A model generated the notes under the pieces. It saw only the letters and a program-made list of their open reading frames with translations. It made no database searches and was not told where the DNA came from. A stretch of DNA of 39,113 nucleotides from assembly GCF_001270495.1 (NCBI RefSeq), contig NZ_LGUR01000255.1, positions 1-39,113 of the forward strand. The letters run 5' to 3'. The DNA is from Streptomyces viridochromogenes (GTDB lineage Bacteria; Actinomycetota; Actinomycetes; Streptomycetales; Streptomycetaceae). Positions 1-10,618 of this stretch are shown here, piece by piece. Both the position numbers and the translations under genes were made by a program. Position 1 is the first letter of the stretch. Every line of letters begins with the position of its first letter.

Positions 1-103
1 TTTCAGCCCGTCCGGCGTTTGAGGACGAGGCCCGAAGGGCCGACAGCGGGGGTCTGGGGGCGGCAGCCCCCAGGGATGGGACGGGTAGGGGCGGCGGGGG
101 CGA
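1..103 (+). repeat. Dispersed GC-rich repeat, copy 1 (cut by window edge)
   Basis: This copy matches two others in the window (21818-21919 and 28829-28931) with only a few differences. It contains two hairpin-forming parts, one built on an AGGCCC/GGGCCG pair and one on CTGGGGG/CCCCCAG. It ends in the 30-bp terminus at 74-103 that is identical to the right end of the 21.7 kb copy. There is no coding sense. From memory such sequences are scattered in Streptomyces intergenic regions. The left half lies outside the window. Confidence 0.85.
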
Positions 104-173
104 GGGAAATGCGGTTCGGGCGGGCAACCGATTCCCCCGTGGCGGCGGTCTGGAGGGCGAGGGAGGGTGCTTG

Positions 174-698
174 ATGCAGGCCGAACAAGAGGCCCAGTTC
201 CAGGAGTTCGTCAGGGCGCGGTGGTCCCACCTGGTCCGGACCGCGTATCTCCTCACGGGCGACGCGCACCACGCCGAGGACCTGACGCAGACGGCGCTGG
301 CGAAGGCGTACCGCTCCTGGCGGCGCGTGTCACGGGCCGACCATCCGGAGGCGTACGTCCGGCGGATGCTGGTCAGTTGCAACAGCGACCGGTTCCGCAA
401 GCGGCGGGTCGCCGAGTCGCTGACGGCGGCGCCCCCGGAGGTGCCGGGGCGCGACCGGGGTTACGCGGACGTGGACGAGCGCAGTGCGCTGCTCGACGCC
501 CTGGCCCAACTCCCGCCCAGGCAGCGGGCGGTGGTCGTCATGCGCTATTGGGAGGACCTGTCCGAGTCGGAGGTCGCCGAGGTGCTCGGCTGCTCCACGG
601 GCACAGTCAAGAGCCAGGCGTCGAAGGGGCTGGCGAAGTTGCGTGCGTATCCGGGCCTGGCCCGGATGACGTCGTCCGTGCGGGGAGGCAGCAGGTGA
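174..698 (+). CDS. SigE-family RNA polymerase sigma factor
   Basis: A small group-4 (ECF-like) sigma factor of about 174 residues, the usual size for the actinobacterial SigE family. Sigma region 2 lies at about residues 12-75 (core around TAYLLTGDAHHAEDLTQTAL) and region 4 at about 115-165 (the HTH around LSESEVAEVLGCSTGTVKSQ). No anti-sigma or C-terminal extension is present. ATG at 174 is chosen because a GAGGGAGGG purine stretch sits just upstream; TTG at 171 is also in frame. The stop overlaps the next gene as GTGA, so the two are translationally coupled. This pairing suggests that the downstream membrane protein senses for, or is controlled with, the sigma factor. The signal is unknown. 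Confidence 0.93.
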   Translation: MQAEQEAQFQEFVRARWSHLVRTAYLLTGDAHHAEDLTQTALAKAYRSWRRVSRADHPEAYVRRMLVSCNSDRFRKRRVAESLTAAPPEVPGRDRGYADVDERSALLDALAQLPPRQRAVVVMRYWEDLSESEVAEVLGCSTGTVKSQASKGLAKLRAYPGLARMTSSVRGGSR

Positions 699-1627
699 AC
701 GACGACGAGCGGCGACAGGGCGAGCAGGGCGACCAGGGCGAGCGGGACTTCGAGGTGCGGCTGCGGGAGCTGCTCGCGGAGGACGCGTACACGTTCCGGC
801 CGCCCCCGGCGCCGTATCCGGCGATCCGGCGCCGGGGCGTGCTTGAGCGGCGGCGCCGGGTGGCCGCGGCGGGAGCGATGCTGGCGGCGTTGGCGGCGAT
901 GCCGGTCGGGGCGTACGCGCTGGGCGGTGGCCGTTCGGGCGCGGAGACGGCGATGACGCCGGTCCCGTCCGTCAGCGCGCCCCGGACGCCCTCCCCGACG
1001 CCCGGCGGACCGGCCCGGCCCGCCACACCGGGCCAGCTCCTCGACGGGATCACCTTCGCGCAGGCCGCGGACGGCCTGGAGAAGTGCCTGGCCTTCCGCG
1101 GGACCGTCCCGCAGAGCGACGGCCGGACCGACCTGGATACGACCGACGGCTACCGGATCATCCTGGCGCTGCGGAGCACCGGCGACTCCAACGCGACCGG
1201 CGACGGCATGTTCGTCGTCGCGGCGGAGCGCAAGGAGCCCAAGGAGGCCGCGCTGATCTGCCGGATCGTGGACGGTGAGGCCGTGGGGCTCTCGGGTGCG
1301 GGCGCCGCAGCTCCGTCGGACCCGAGCCCGGTGTTCGCCGACCTGAACGGCGGCAAGCTCTACCAGCAGTCCGTCCTGGACCGGGGCAACTGGAAGCTCC
1401 CGTTCCGCTGGGGCCTCGTGGGCACGGTCAAGGCGTCCGTGGCCAAGGTGACCGTCTCCTACGGGGACAGCAGTGCCGAGGCGGCCCTCGACCACGGCTG
1501 GTTCGTGGCATCCGGCGTGCTGAACCAGCAGGTCACGCTCGCACCGCGGATCAAGGGCTACGACGCCGACGGCAGGCTGGTCTACGACTCGGACGAGGAC
1601 CGGTACTACGCGAGGACCCTTCCGTAG
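695..1627 (+). CDS. Single-pass membrane protein coupled to the sigma factor
   Basis: About 310 residues starting at GTG 695, inside the sigma gene's stop codon. A charged cytoplasmic segment (about 1-50) is followed by one membrane helix at about 54-77 (around AGAMLAALAAMPVGAYALGG). Then come a Pro/Thr/Ser-rich linker (about 85-115) and an extracytoplasmic domain of about 195 residues with two cysteines. The layout is that of an anti-sigma or sensor protein. However, the HxxxCxxC motif of zinc anti-sigma factors is absent and I do not recognise the outer domain. Proteins of this shape commonly follow SigE-family sigma genes in Streptomyces. An anti-sigma role is an inference from position and topology only. 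Confidence 0.85.
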   Translation: MNDDERRQGEQGDQGERDFEVRLRELLAEDAYTFRPPPAPYPAIRRRGVLERRRRVAAAGAMLAALAAMPVGAYALGGGRSGAETAMTPVPSVSAPRTPSPTPGGPARPATPGQLLDGITFAQAADGLEKCLAFRGTVPQSDGRTDLDTTDGYRIILALRSTGDSNATGDGMFVVAAERKEPKEAALICRIVDGEAVGLSGAGAAAPSDPSPVFADLNGGKLYQQSVLDRGNWKLPFRWGLVGTVKASVAKVTVSYGDSSAEAALDHGWFVASGVLNQQVTLAPRIKGYDADGRLVYDSDEDRYYARTLP

Positions 1628-1653
1628 CCCGGATCCGATCCGCAGCACCGACG

Positions 1654-1676
1654 GGCCGGGGGCGGCGCCCCCGGCC
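1654..1676. terminator. GC-rich hairpin between convergent genes
   Basis: A perfect 10-bp stem (GGCCGGGGGC / GCCCCCGGCC) with a 3-nt loop lies between the end of the rightward membrane gene and the end of the leftward AraC gene. There is no T-run, as is usual in Streptomyces. It could serve both directions. Confidence 0.6.
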
Positions 1677-1682
1677 GTCACG

Positions 1683-2312
<630 letters not shown>

Positions 2313-2317
2313 CGCGG

Positions 2318-4690
<2,373 letters not shown>

Positions 4691-4750
4691 CGTGAGGTCT
4701 CCATCTGCGACTCGGTCGGGAACGGGGCGGGGTGGGGGATGAGGGTGGGC

Positions 4751-5170
4751 TCAGCCCCGGGCCTGGATGCGGATCAGGTTGCCCGCGGGGTCCCGGAAGG
4801 CGCAGTCGCGGATGCCGTACGGCTGGTCGGTGGGCTCCTGGACGACCTCGGCGCCGCTCGCCTGGACCTTCTCGAAGGTGTCGTCGACATCGGAGGTGGC
4901 GAGCAGGATCCAGCCGTAGGTTCCCTTGGCCATCATCTCGGCGATGGTGCGGCGCTCGTCCTCGGTGATGCCGGGGTCGGCGGCGGGTGGCGCGAGGAGG
5001 AGGGACGTGCCGGGCTGGCCGGCGGGGCCGACCGTGATCCAGCGCATCTTGCCCTGTCCGACATCGGTACGGACCTCGAAGCCGAGGGCGTCGCGGTAGA
5101 AGGCCAGGGAGGCCTCCGGGTCGTCGTGCGGAAGAAAGCTGGCGTGAATCGAGATGTCCATGTCCGTCAC
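4751..5170 (-). CDS. VOC-superfamily protein (glyoxalase/bleomycin-resistance fold)
   Basis: 139 residues with a complete pair of beta-alpha-beta-beta-beta modules. The N-terminal module carries the FLPHDDPEASLAFYRDALGF pattern, and the C-terminal one has DCAFRDPAGNLIRIQ, typical of the PhnB/bleomycin-binding branch. The substrate is not predictable from sequence. The annotated GTG and the ATG at 5161 are both possible starts. It is co-directional with, and 60 nt upstream of, the UvrA paralogue. The pair resembles drug-binding plus DNA-protection gene sets, so a role in antibiotic or electrophile tolerance is the best inference. Confidence 0.88.
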   Translation of the reverse strand: MTDMDISIHASFLPHDDPEASLAFYRDALGFEVRTDVGQGKMRWITVGPAGQPGTSLLLAPPAADPGITEDERRTIAEMMAKGTYGWILLATSDVDDTFEKVQASGAEVVQEPTDQPYGIRDCAFRDPAGNLIRIQARG

Positions 5171-5226
5171 GCTAGCCGTGGCGGGGTGGCCACGCTTCTC
5201 GATTCCTGACGACCTGCGCCTCCCCG

Positions 5227-5661
5227 TCAGTGATCATCTTTCGGGACACGGCCCTGTTGACTCATCGCGGTGACCAGAGTGGAGGAGACGTGGGCCAGGG
5301 AGGGGTCGGCAGCGATGAAGAACGTCTCGACTCCGGCCAGCTCGTGGTTCATGCGGGCCATCGGCATTTCGTAGTCCACGTCGGGAACGCCGCGGACTCC
5401 GCGGATGACGACGTCGATTCCGACTCGGCGGCAGTAGTCGACGAGCAGGCCGCCGGTGTGGGAGTCGACCGTGACGTTGCTCAAGCCGGTTGCTGCCGCG
5501 CGGAGCCGGTCCAGCCGTTCCGTGACGGGAGAGCGGCCGGTCTTGTTCGCATTGAACATCACGCACACGACGACCTCGTCGAACAGGAGGGCAGCGCGCC
5601 GGAGTACGTCCTGGTGCCCTTGAGTGACCGGGTCGAAGGACCCTGGGAAGAGGGCTCGCAT
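5227..5661 (-). CDS. coaD: Phosphopantetheine adenylyltransferase-like protein (CoaD family)
   Basis: 144 residues, slightly short for CoaD (about 160). It would transfer AMP from ATP to 4'-phosphopantetheine to give dephospho-CoA in the cytosol. The nucleotidyltransferase signature is intact: GSFDPVTQGH at residues 7-16 with His16, Lys40 in NANKTG, the RGVRGVPDVDYEMPMARMN block (Arg87, Arg90) and the ATP-site HVSSTLV near the C-terminus. The start is placed at ATG 5661 because every CoaD begins directly with this strand; the open frame upstream is not homologous. It lacks a clear ribosome binding site. It lies apart from the usual rsmD-recG neighbourhood, so it is probably a second, divergent copy. 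Confidence 0.85.
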   Translation of the reverse strand: MRALFPGSFDPVTQGHQDVLRRAALLFDEVVVCVMFNANKTGRSPVTERLDRLRAAATGLSNVTVDSHTGGLLVDYCRRVGIDVVIRGVRGVPDVDYEMPMARMNHELAGVETFFIAADPSLAHVSSTLVTAMSQQGRVPKDDH

Positions 5662-5968
5662 GATCGGGAAAGAGTAACAAGCGGCCGCCCGGACGGGCAG
5701 GCCGGTGCGCTGGTGAGGAGCGCGGCGGCGGTTGCGGTGCCCGCGGTCAGCAGGGTGCGGCGGCGTGGGTCCCGGTCTCTTCGCTCGGATCGGCTCGGAC
5801 CGGCTGAATTGGATCCGATCGGCTCGGATCGGCCGGGACCGGCTCGGATTTCGTCTGACGGGTGGCGACGATCTCCGCAGTGACCGACGCCGCGTCTCAT
5901 TCCTTGGTCGCGGTGCCGTAGACCATCGGCGGACGGCGGTGGGGGCCCGGGCTCGCCACAGTGGCCGT
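5662..5968. other. Divergent intergenic region (coaD-like / secreted protein)
   Basis: About 307 nt without a convincing gene, between two divergent starts. It holds the imperfect direct repeat at 5783-5844 described separately. The frame running through it from the coaD-like gene has arginine-rich, low-complexity composition and no homology that I recognise. Promoters for both flanking genes must lie here, but no strong -35/-10 pair was evident. Confidence 0.6.
5783..5844. repeat. 23-bp direct repeat pair with GATC-rich spacer
   Basis: Two copies of a 23-bp unit begin at 5783 and 5822 (39 bp apart) and differ at two positions. The core is GCTCGGATCGG followed by GGACCGGCT. The spacer contains GGATCCGATCG, so the block is dense in GATC-type partial palindromes. 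It sits in the divergent region upstream of both the coaD-like gene and the secreted protein. It could be an operator array or simple repeat drift. Confidence 0.6.
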
Positions 5969-7159
5969 ATGGACCGTATGGAGAAGGCCAAGGGGATCAG
6001 CAGGGCAGGGTTTCTCGCGGGGGCGGGGGCGGCGGCCGTCGGGCTGGCCGGGGCGGTCGTGCCCGCCGGGCAGGCCGCGGCGACCGCCCTGGAGCCGGAG
6101 CGCGAGGGCATCAAGGGCAAGGGGCTGAAGCACAGGGGTGTCGTCTACACCGTGGGGGCGGGTGAGACGCCGGGCACCGCGTGGAGCGCCGCCCGGATGC
6201 GCGAGGACGTCCGGGTCATCCGTGCCGACCTGCACGCCGACACCCTCGACGTCACCGGCGACGGCGTCGAGCGTCTCACTGCCACGGCCGCCGAGGCCGC
6301 CGAGCGCGGGCTGCACGTCTGGCTCCAGCCGACCCTCGGGGACCTGCCCGAGCGGGAGATCCTGGACAGCATCGCCGAGTGCGGCCGGTTCGCGGAGCGG
6401 CTGCGGCGGCAGGGCGCGAGCGTCGACTTCAGCGTGGGATGCGAGTTCTGGCTGTTCGTCCCGGGGATCATCCCCGGCGCGACCGTCCTGGACCGCGTCG
6501 AGAACCTCCAGAACGGCACGGTCGACATGGAGCGGATGCAGCGCCGCCTGGCCCGCTTCACCGCGAAGGCGGCGGCGACCGGCCGCTCCGTCTTCCACGG
6601 CCGCCTCAGCTACGCCGCCGCCCAGGACGAGGCGTTCGAGCCGGTCGACTGGAACCTCTTCGACGTCATCGGCATCGACTACTACTCGTACTTCCCTCAA
6701 CGATCGCAGTACGCAAGGGAGTTGAGCCGCTATCTGCGCTGGGGCAAGCCCCTGGCCATCACCGAGTTCGGCACGTGCGCGTACGTCGGAGCCCCCGAGG
6801 CGGGCGGCATGGGCTGGAACATCGTCGATTACAGCAAGGAGCCGAACGAAATCAAGGGCGACCCGGTGCGCAGTGAGCGCACACAGGCCGCCTACCTCGG
6901 TGATCTGCTGGACGTCTTCGAGTCGATGGGCCTGTACGCGGCGATGGCCTTCGAGTTCCTCACCGCGGACGCCCCGCACCGCCCCGACAACCCCCGCTAC
7001 GACCTCGACCTGGCGAGCTACGGCATCACCAAGGCGATCAAGGACCGCCCCGACGACCCGGCCTCCGGCTGGCACTGGGAGCCGAAGGAGGCATTCCACG
7101 CGGTGGCCCGCCGGTACGGCCGACAGGCACGGGCCGCCCTGCGGGGGGACCATGGCTGA
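5969..7159 (+). CDS. Exported TIM-barrel, glycoside-hydrolase-like protein
   Basis: 396 residues. The N-terminus is a signal sequence (about 8-38; SRAGFLAGAGAAAVGLAGAV, cleavage near AGQAAA) that resembles a Tat signal with only one arginine. The rest reads as a clan GH-A-like barrel: a strand ending VGCEFW (Glu159, candidate acid/base), VIGIDYYSY near 234-241, and AITEFG (Glu266, candidate nucleophile) followed by FEF near 328-330. The sugar substrate is unknown. From memory, some homologues carry the label 'abortive infection protein', for which nothing here gives support. ATG 5969 and ATG 5978 are both usable starts. A VOC gene follows 12 nt later and is probably co-transcribed. Confidence 0.75.
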   Translation: MDRMEKAKGISRAGFLAGAGAAAVGLAGAVVPAGQAAATALEPEREGIKGKGLKHRGVVYTVGAGETPGTAWSAARMREDVRVIRADLHADTLDVTGDGVERLTATAAEAAERGLHVWLQPTLGDLPEREILDSIAECGRFAERLRRQGASVDFSVGCEFWLFVPGIIPGATVLDRVENLQNGTVDMERMQRRLARFTAKAAATGRSVFHGRLSYAAAQDEAFEPVDWNLFDVIGIDYYSYFPQRSQYARELSRYLRWGKPLAITEFGTCAYVGAPEAGGMGWNIVDYSKEPNEIKGDPVRSERTQAAYLGDLLDVFESMGLYAAMAFEFLTADAPHRPDNPRYDLDLASYGITKAIKDRPDDPASGWHWEPKEAFHAVARRYGRQARAALRGDHG

Positions 7160-7171
7160 GGAGGTGCGTGC

Positions 7172-7609
7172 ATGCAGTGGACCCTTGAGGTGATCGGCGT
7201 ACCGGTCACCGACCTGGACCGGGCCAAGTCCTTCTACAAGGACCAGTGCGGATTCCGGGACGAGATCGACGCACCCTTCTTCGGAGGCGTAGGCCGCTTC
7301 GTCCAGCTCACCCCGCCCGGCTCGCGCTGCTCCGTCGTGCTGGAGTCCGGACTCCCGGACTCACCGGCCGGGCCCCGGATGGCCCCTGGCTCGCTGAGGG
7401 GCCTCCAGCTCTGCGTCACGGACATCGAGGCGGCCCGGGCGGAGCTGCTGGGCCGCGGGGTCGAGGTGACCCCGGTCATGCACATGGCCGCGTCCGGCTG
7501 GTCGGAGGGCCGGGGCGAGGAGCCCTGGAACGCCTTCCTCTTCTTCGACGACCCCGACGGCAACGGCTGGACGATCCAGGAGTCCCCGACTCCCCTCACC
7601 GAACGCTGA
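7172..7609 (+). CDS. VOC-superfamily protein
   Basis: 145 residues with the two-module VOC fold. It opens with EVIGVPVTDLDRAKSFYKDQ, the standard first strand-helix, and closes with FFDDPDGNGWTIQE, where the Glu near the end is a usual metal ligand. A GAGGAGGT ribosome binding site lies about 5 nt before the ATG. It follows the exported glycosidase-like gene by 12 nt. Such stand-alone VOC proteins are often annotated glyoxalase, but the reaction cannot be assigned from sequence. The gene is intact and marks the last healthy gene before the decayed stretch at 7.6-8.5 kb. Confidence 0.9.
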   Translation: MQWTLEVIGVPVTDLDRAKSFYKDQCGFRDEIDAPFFGGVGRFVQLTPPGSRCSVVLESGLPDSPAGPRMAPGSLRGLQLCVTDIEAARAELLGRGVEVTPVMHMAASGWSEGRGEEPWNAFLFFDDPDGNGWTIQESPTPLTER

Positions 7610-7618
7610 CGCGGAGAA

Positions 7619-7996
7619 TCAGGCCACCCACCGCGACCCGGACCCCGGTGCGGCAGGGGACATGCCGGACACGCGCTCTTCCGCCCGCGCGGAGGCGAGC
7701 GTGCCGGTCAGCGTCGTGTCGTCCTTCAGAATGCGCTCGTGCAACTCACGCAGGGCGGGGCCGGGCTCGATGCCCAACTCCCCGTCCAGCAGCTCGTAGA
7801 CCTGCCGGTAGGCGGCGAGCGCGTCGGCTCGCCGCCCGCACCGGTACCGAGCGAGCATCAGCTGGCCCCACAGCCTCTCCCGGTGCGGATACCGGGCCGT
7901 GAGCAGCCCCAGCTCGGCGTCGAGGGCCTGGTGTCGGCCCAGCGCCAGCCGCGCTTCCATACTGTCCTCCAGCGCGGGCAGAACGTGCTGGAGCAT
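7619..7996 (-). pseudogene. C-terminal fragment of a BTAD-domain (AfsR/SARP-type) regulator
   Basis: Only the second half of a bacterial transcriptional activation domain is recognisable, from about 7981 down to about 7690. It reads as helical repeats around HRERLWGQLMLARYRCGRR and ADALAAYRQVYELLDGELGI, ending in PGPALRELHERIL. SARP and AfsR proteins have an OmpR-like winged helix before this domain. Here the homology stops abruptly, and the open frame upstream (to about 8305) is unrelated sequence read in the wrong frame. A functional activator therefore cannot be made. It is a remnant left by deletion. Confidence 0.8.
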
Positions 7997-8289
7997 TCCC
8001 TGTTCCGCACCCGGCCGCTGCTGGCATGGCGCAGGGCACGTGCGGCGCACGTCCCCGAGGGCTACCGCGTCCGTACCACGCTGGACGGCAGCTCGTACCG
8101 CGAGTGGCTGCGGAAGGGCATCACGAACGCGCTCAACGACGTGGCACCGCCCGAACTCCCACGGATCAGTGACTGGTCCATGCCGCCGGCGGTGCCACCG
8201 TGGCTGTCGGCCGACGTCCGCGACACGGTGGCCGTGAAACTCCGTGACATCGCCCGCACCGCCGAGCCTCTCGGGCGCGTCGTTCGGCG
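7997..8289 (+). pseudogene. Unidentified coding remnant
   Basis: The rightward frame across this stretch reads like real protein (for example VPEGYRVRTTLDGSSYREWL, then ITNALNDVAPPELP). It has no start, and its continuation past about 8285 is lost. It is joined on the left to the BTAD fragment on the other strand and on the right to a permease tail in a different frame. I do not recognise the family. It is most simply an internal piece of a lost gene. Confidence 0.45.
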
Positions 8290-8463
8290 ATGCTGCCCGA
8301 CGCACTGGCCGGTGCCGAGGTCGGTGCGTCCTGGCAGCGCCTGGAGACGATCTGTGTCCTCGGGGCGTGGGCGGTCATCGGCTTCGCGGCGGCCCCCGCC
8401 GTACTGCGCCGCATGGCACGCCGGGAGTCCGGGGCGAGGGAGTCCGGGGGCGGTGACCGGTGA
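8290..8463 (+). pseudogene. C-terminal tail of an ABC-2 type permease
   Basis: The last 57 codons read as the end of a DrrB/ABC-2 type transporter membrane subunit: a GAEVGASWQRLET lead-in, one membrane helix around CVLGAWAVIGFAAAPAVL, then the cytoplasmic RRMARRESGA tail. The other five helices are missing. The ATG at 8290 is probably an internal methionine rather than a start. It ends just before a perfect hairpin at 8469-8501, probably the original terminator of the lost operon. Confidence 0.75.
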
Positions 8464-8468
8464 CCTGT

Positions 8469-8501
8469 GACGGCCCGCTCGTGCTGCACGAGCGGGCCGT
8501 C
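8469..8501. terminator. Perfect 15-bp hairpin
   Basis: A perfect 15-bp stem (GACGGCCCGCTCGTG at 8469-8483, with its complement at 8487-8501) closes on a 3-nt loop. It lies between the permease remnant (rightward) and the end of the secreted hydrolase (leftward), so it can act as a bidirectional terminator. Confidence 0.8.
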
Positions 8502-8515
8502 GACGCCGGGTTCCG

Positions 8516-9997
8516 CTACTCGCAGTAGAGGTCGCCGGCGGGCCGCCGGCCCGTCGCCAGGAAGCGGGACACGGCCGCGTCCCCGCAGGCGTTGCCGTTC
8601 TCCAGGTAGGAGTCGTGGCCGGTGGCGTTCACGGTGACCATGACGGCCCTCCTGCCGAGGGTCTCGCGCAGCTTCAGGGCGCCGCTCAGCGGGGTGGCCA
8701 CGTCCCGTTCGTTCTGGACGAGCAGGAGGTTCGACGGGCCGCGGTCCGTCACCCGCAGCGGTGCTTCCGCGGGCTGCCACGGCCAGGCGGCGCACACCAT
8801 GGCGTTCCTCGGCATACCGGCGGTCAGGGGGTATTTCGCCCGGCTCTCGGCGACGCCCTTCTCGTACACGGCGGCCGACTTCGGCCAGGCGCCGTCGTTG
8901 CAGATGGTGCCGGCGCCGACCGCGAGGTAGTTCTGCAGCAGCGACTCCGGCGGGGCCGGCGGCGCGGGCGGCACCGTGCCCTTCTGCGCGGCCAGCATCA
9001 GCCTGGCCAGGGTCGGGTAGTCGTCGGTGTCGTAGAAGCTGTCCAGCATGGTCTGGCGCAGCATGTTGCCGCTCAGCTGCGCCGGGTTGGCGCCGGGCCA
9101 GGGGAGCGGCTCGCGGTCCAGGCGGGCGGCGAGGCGGAGGAAGAGCGGGCGTACCTCGGCCGCGGTGTCGGCGACCCGGTCCGGGTTGCCGGGCGCCGAC
9201 GCCCACTTGGCGAACTCGGGGAAGTTGTCCTCGACGCCCACCTCGAACGCCTGGAGCCAGGCCCGCTCCGCCAGCACGGGGTCGGCGTGGTCGTTGCTGT
9301 CCAGCACGACGCGGTCGGTGCGGTGCGGGAACAGCTCGCCGTAGGCGGCACCGACATAGGTGCCGTACGAGACGCCCCAGGCGGACAGCTTGCGCTCGCC
9401 GAGCGCGGCCCGGATGCGGTCGATGTCGCGGGCGTTGTTCTTGGTGCTGATGTGCTTGATCAGCTCACCGCCGTTGCGCGCACAGGCGTCGGAGATGCGC
9501 CGGGCGGTGGCCATGTTCGCGGTGACGGAGCCGTCCGGGGCCGGCCAGGGGCGCAGGCTCGTGCGGGCGAGGTCCTCCTGGCCGACCTCGCAACTCAGCG
9601 AGGTCGAGGGGGCGTTGCCGCGCGGCGCGAACCCGATGAGGTCGTAGGCGTCCCGTACCTCCTGCGGCAGCTTCTGCCCCTTGCCCGAGGGGTCGTCCAG
9701 GCTGTCCCCACCGGGACCGCCCGCGATCAGCAGCAGAGCCCCGCGGCGGGCGGAGGGCTTCTCGCTGGGGATGCGGGAGACGGCGATGTCGATCCGCTCG
9801 CCGCCGGGGTCGGCGTAGTCCATCGGCACGGAGACGGTCGCGCACCGCTGGCGCGGATCGAGCCCCTCGCCCTCGCACTTGGTCCACTTCAGCGGCGCGG
9901 GCGTGCCGGTGGCGGTCGCGGTGAGCGGGGTGACGAGCCCGAAGACGACTCCGGAGGCGGCGGCGATCAGGGCTGCGCTCTTCGTGATCTGCTTCAT
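8516..9997 (-). CDS. Secreted alpha/beta hydrolase, tripeptidyl-aminopeptidase-like
   Basis: 493 residues with a cleavable signal peptide (about 1-31, hydrophobic core ALIAAASGVVFGLVTPL). The fold is the Streptomyces SlpD/SlpE and tripeptidyl aminopeptidase type. It has the oxyanion-region GGPGG (93-97), the nucleophile elbow GVSYG with Ser210, a TAP-like C-terminal domain with the Asp in VQNERDVATP, and the His in NATGHDSY near the end. The usual GFDPRG strand here reads GFAPRG. Expected role: release of N-terminal peptides or other ester/amide hydrolysis outside the cell. It is monocistronic, bounded by the hairpin at 8469-8501 downstream. Confidence 0.9.
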   Translation of the reverse strand: MKQITKSAALIAAASGVVFGLVTPLTATATGTPAPLKWTKCEGEGLDPRQRCATVSVPMDYADPGGERIDIAVSRIPSEKPSARRGALLLIAGGPGGDSLDDPSGKGQKLPQEVRDAYDLIGFAPRGNAPSTSLSCEVGQEDLARTSLRPWPAPDGSVTANMATARRISDACARNGGELIKHISTKNNARDIDRIRAALGERKLSAWGVSYGTYVGAAYGELFPHRTDRVVLDSNDHADPVLAERAWLQAFEVGVEDNFPEFAKWASAPGNPDRVADTAAEVRPLFLRLAARLDREPLPWPGANPAQLSGNMLRQTMLDSFYDTDDYPTLARLMLAAQKGTVPPAPPAPPESLLQNYLAVGAGTICNDGAWPKSAAVYEKGVAESRAKYPLTAGMPRNAMVCAAWPWQPAEAPLRVTDRGPSNLLLVQNERDVATPLSGALKLRETLGRRAVMVTVNATGHDSYLENGNACGDAAVSRFLATGRRPAGDLYCE

Positions 9998-10075
9998 GTG
10001 CAGCAGCCTGACCGAGATTGACGGAGCGTCACATCCTGGTAGCAGCCTTGTTGGGGCGGGGGATTACCCCACCGG

Positions 10076-10549
10076 TCACAGCTTGAGCGACATGAGGAGC
10101 CGGTCCTCGCCGGGGCCGAAGTAGTCCCTGCGCACGTTGTCGTCCTTCCCTTCGGGTGCGAACCCCAGAGACCGGTACAGCGCGATCGCCGCGGTGTTCG
10201 TCGGTTCCACGGCCAGGCGGGCCTCCTGGACGCCGTCTTCGCGCAGCTTGTCCAGGACCTCGTTCATGAGCATTCTGCCCAGCCCGCCGCCGCGCCGGTC
10301 CCGTGCGACGGCCAGGCTCAGGCCCCAACTCACGGAGCGGTCCGAGCTGGTGGCGAACAGGACGTAGCCCCGCAGGCTCTCGCCCTCGGACAGGACGAAC
10401 AGATGGTCGGCGTGTGCGTCGAAATGCTGACGCAGCACGAGGTAGGAGTACGGGCTGGACTCGAATACCTCGTTGTCCAGACGGTGGAGTTCCGGAAGAT
10501 CGTCTTCGCGGACCGCTCGGAGGAGCAATTGGTGGCTAACGGCGGGCAT
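10076..10549 (-). CDS. GNAT-family N-acetyltransferase
   Basis: 157 residues. Acetyl-CoA binding motif A is clear (SLAVARDRRGGGLGRMLMNE, R/QxxGxG/A type), followed by the LAVEPTNTAAIALYRSLGF segment typical of the RimI-like branch and a short C-terminal strand. The acceptor substrate is unknown. The start is placed at ATG 10549, where homology begins; the open frame extends further upstream but would overlap the divergent methyltransferase promoter. It shares a 69-nt divergent region with the SCO2525-type methyltransferase gene. No link of function between them is evident. Confidence 0.88.
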   Translation of the reverse strand: MPAVSHQLLLRAVREDDLPELHRLDNEVFESSPYSYLVLRQHFDAHADHLFVLSEGESLRGYVLFATSSDRSVSWGLSLAVARDRRGGGLGRMLMNEVLDKLREDGVQEARLAVEPTNTAAIALYRSLGFAPEGKDDNVRRDYFGPGEDRLLMSLKL

Positions 10550-10618
10550 TCGACCAGAATTGCCCGACGGGGTACGGGAGTTCAAGTCACGACACTCCGA
10601 TCTTGGTACCTTTGGGCA

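Noticed and set aside
5662..6120. N-terminal extension of the coaD-like frame
   Set aside because: Arg/Ser/Pro-rich sequence with no homology. CoaD proteins begin directly with the strand at ATG 5661, and the extension would overlap the divergent gene.
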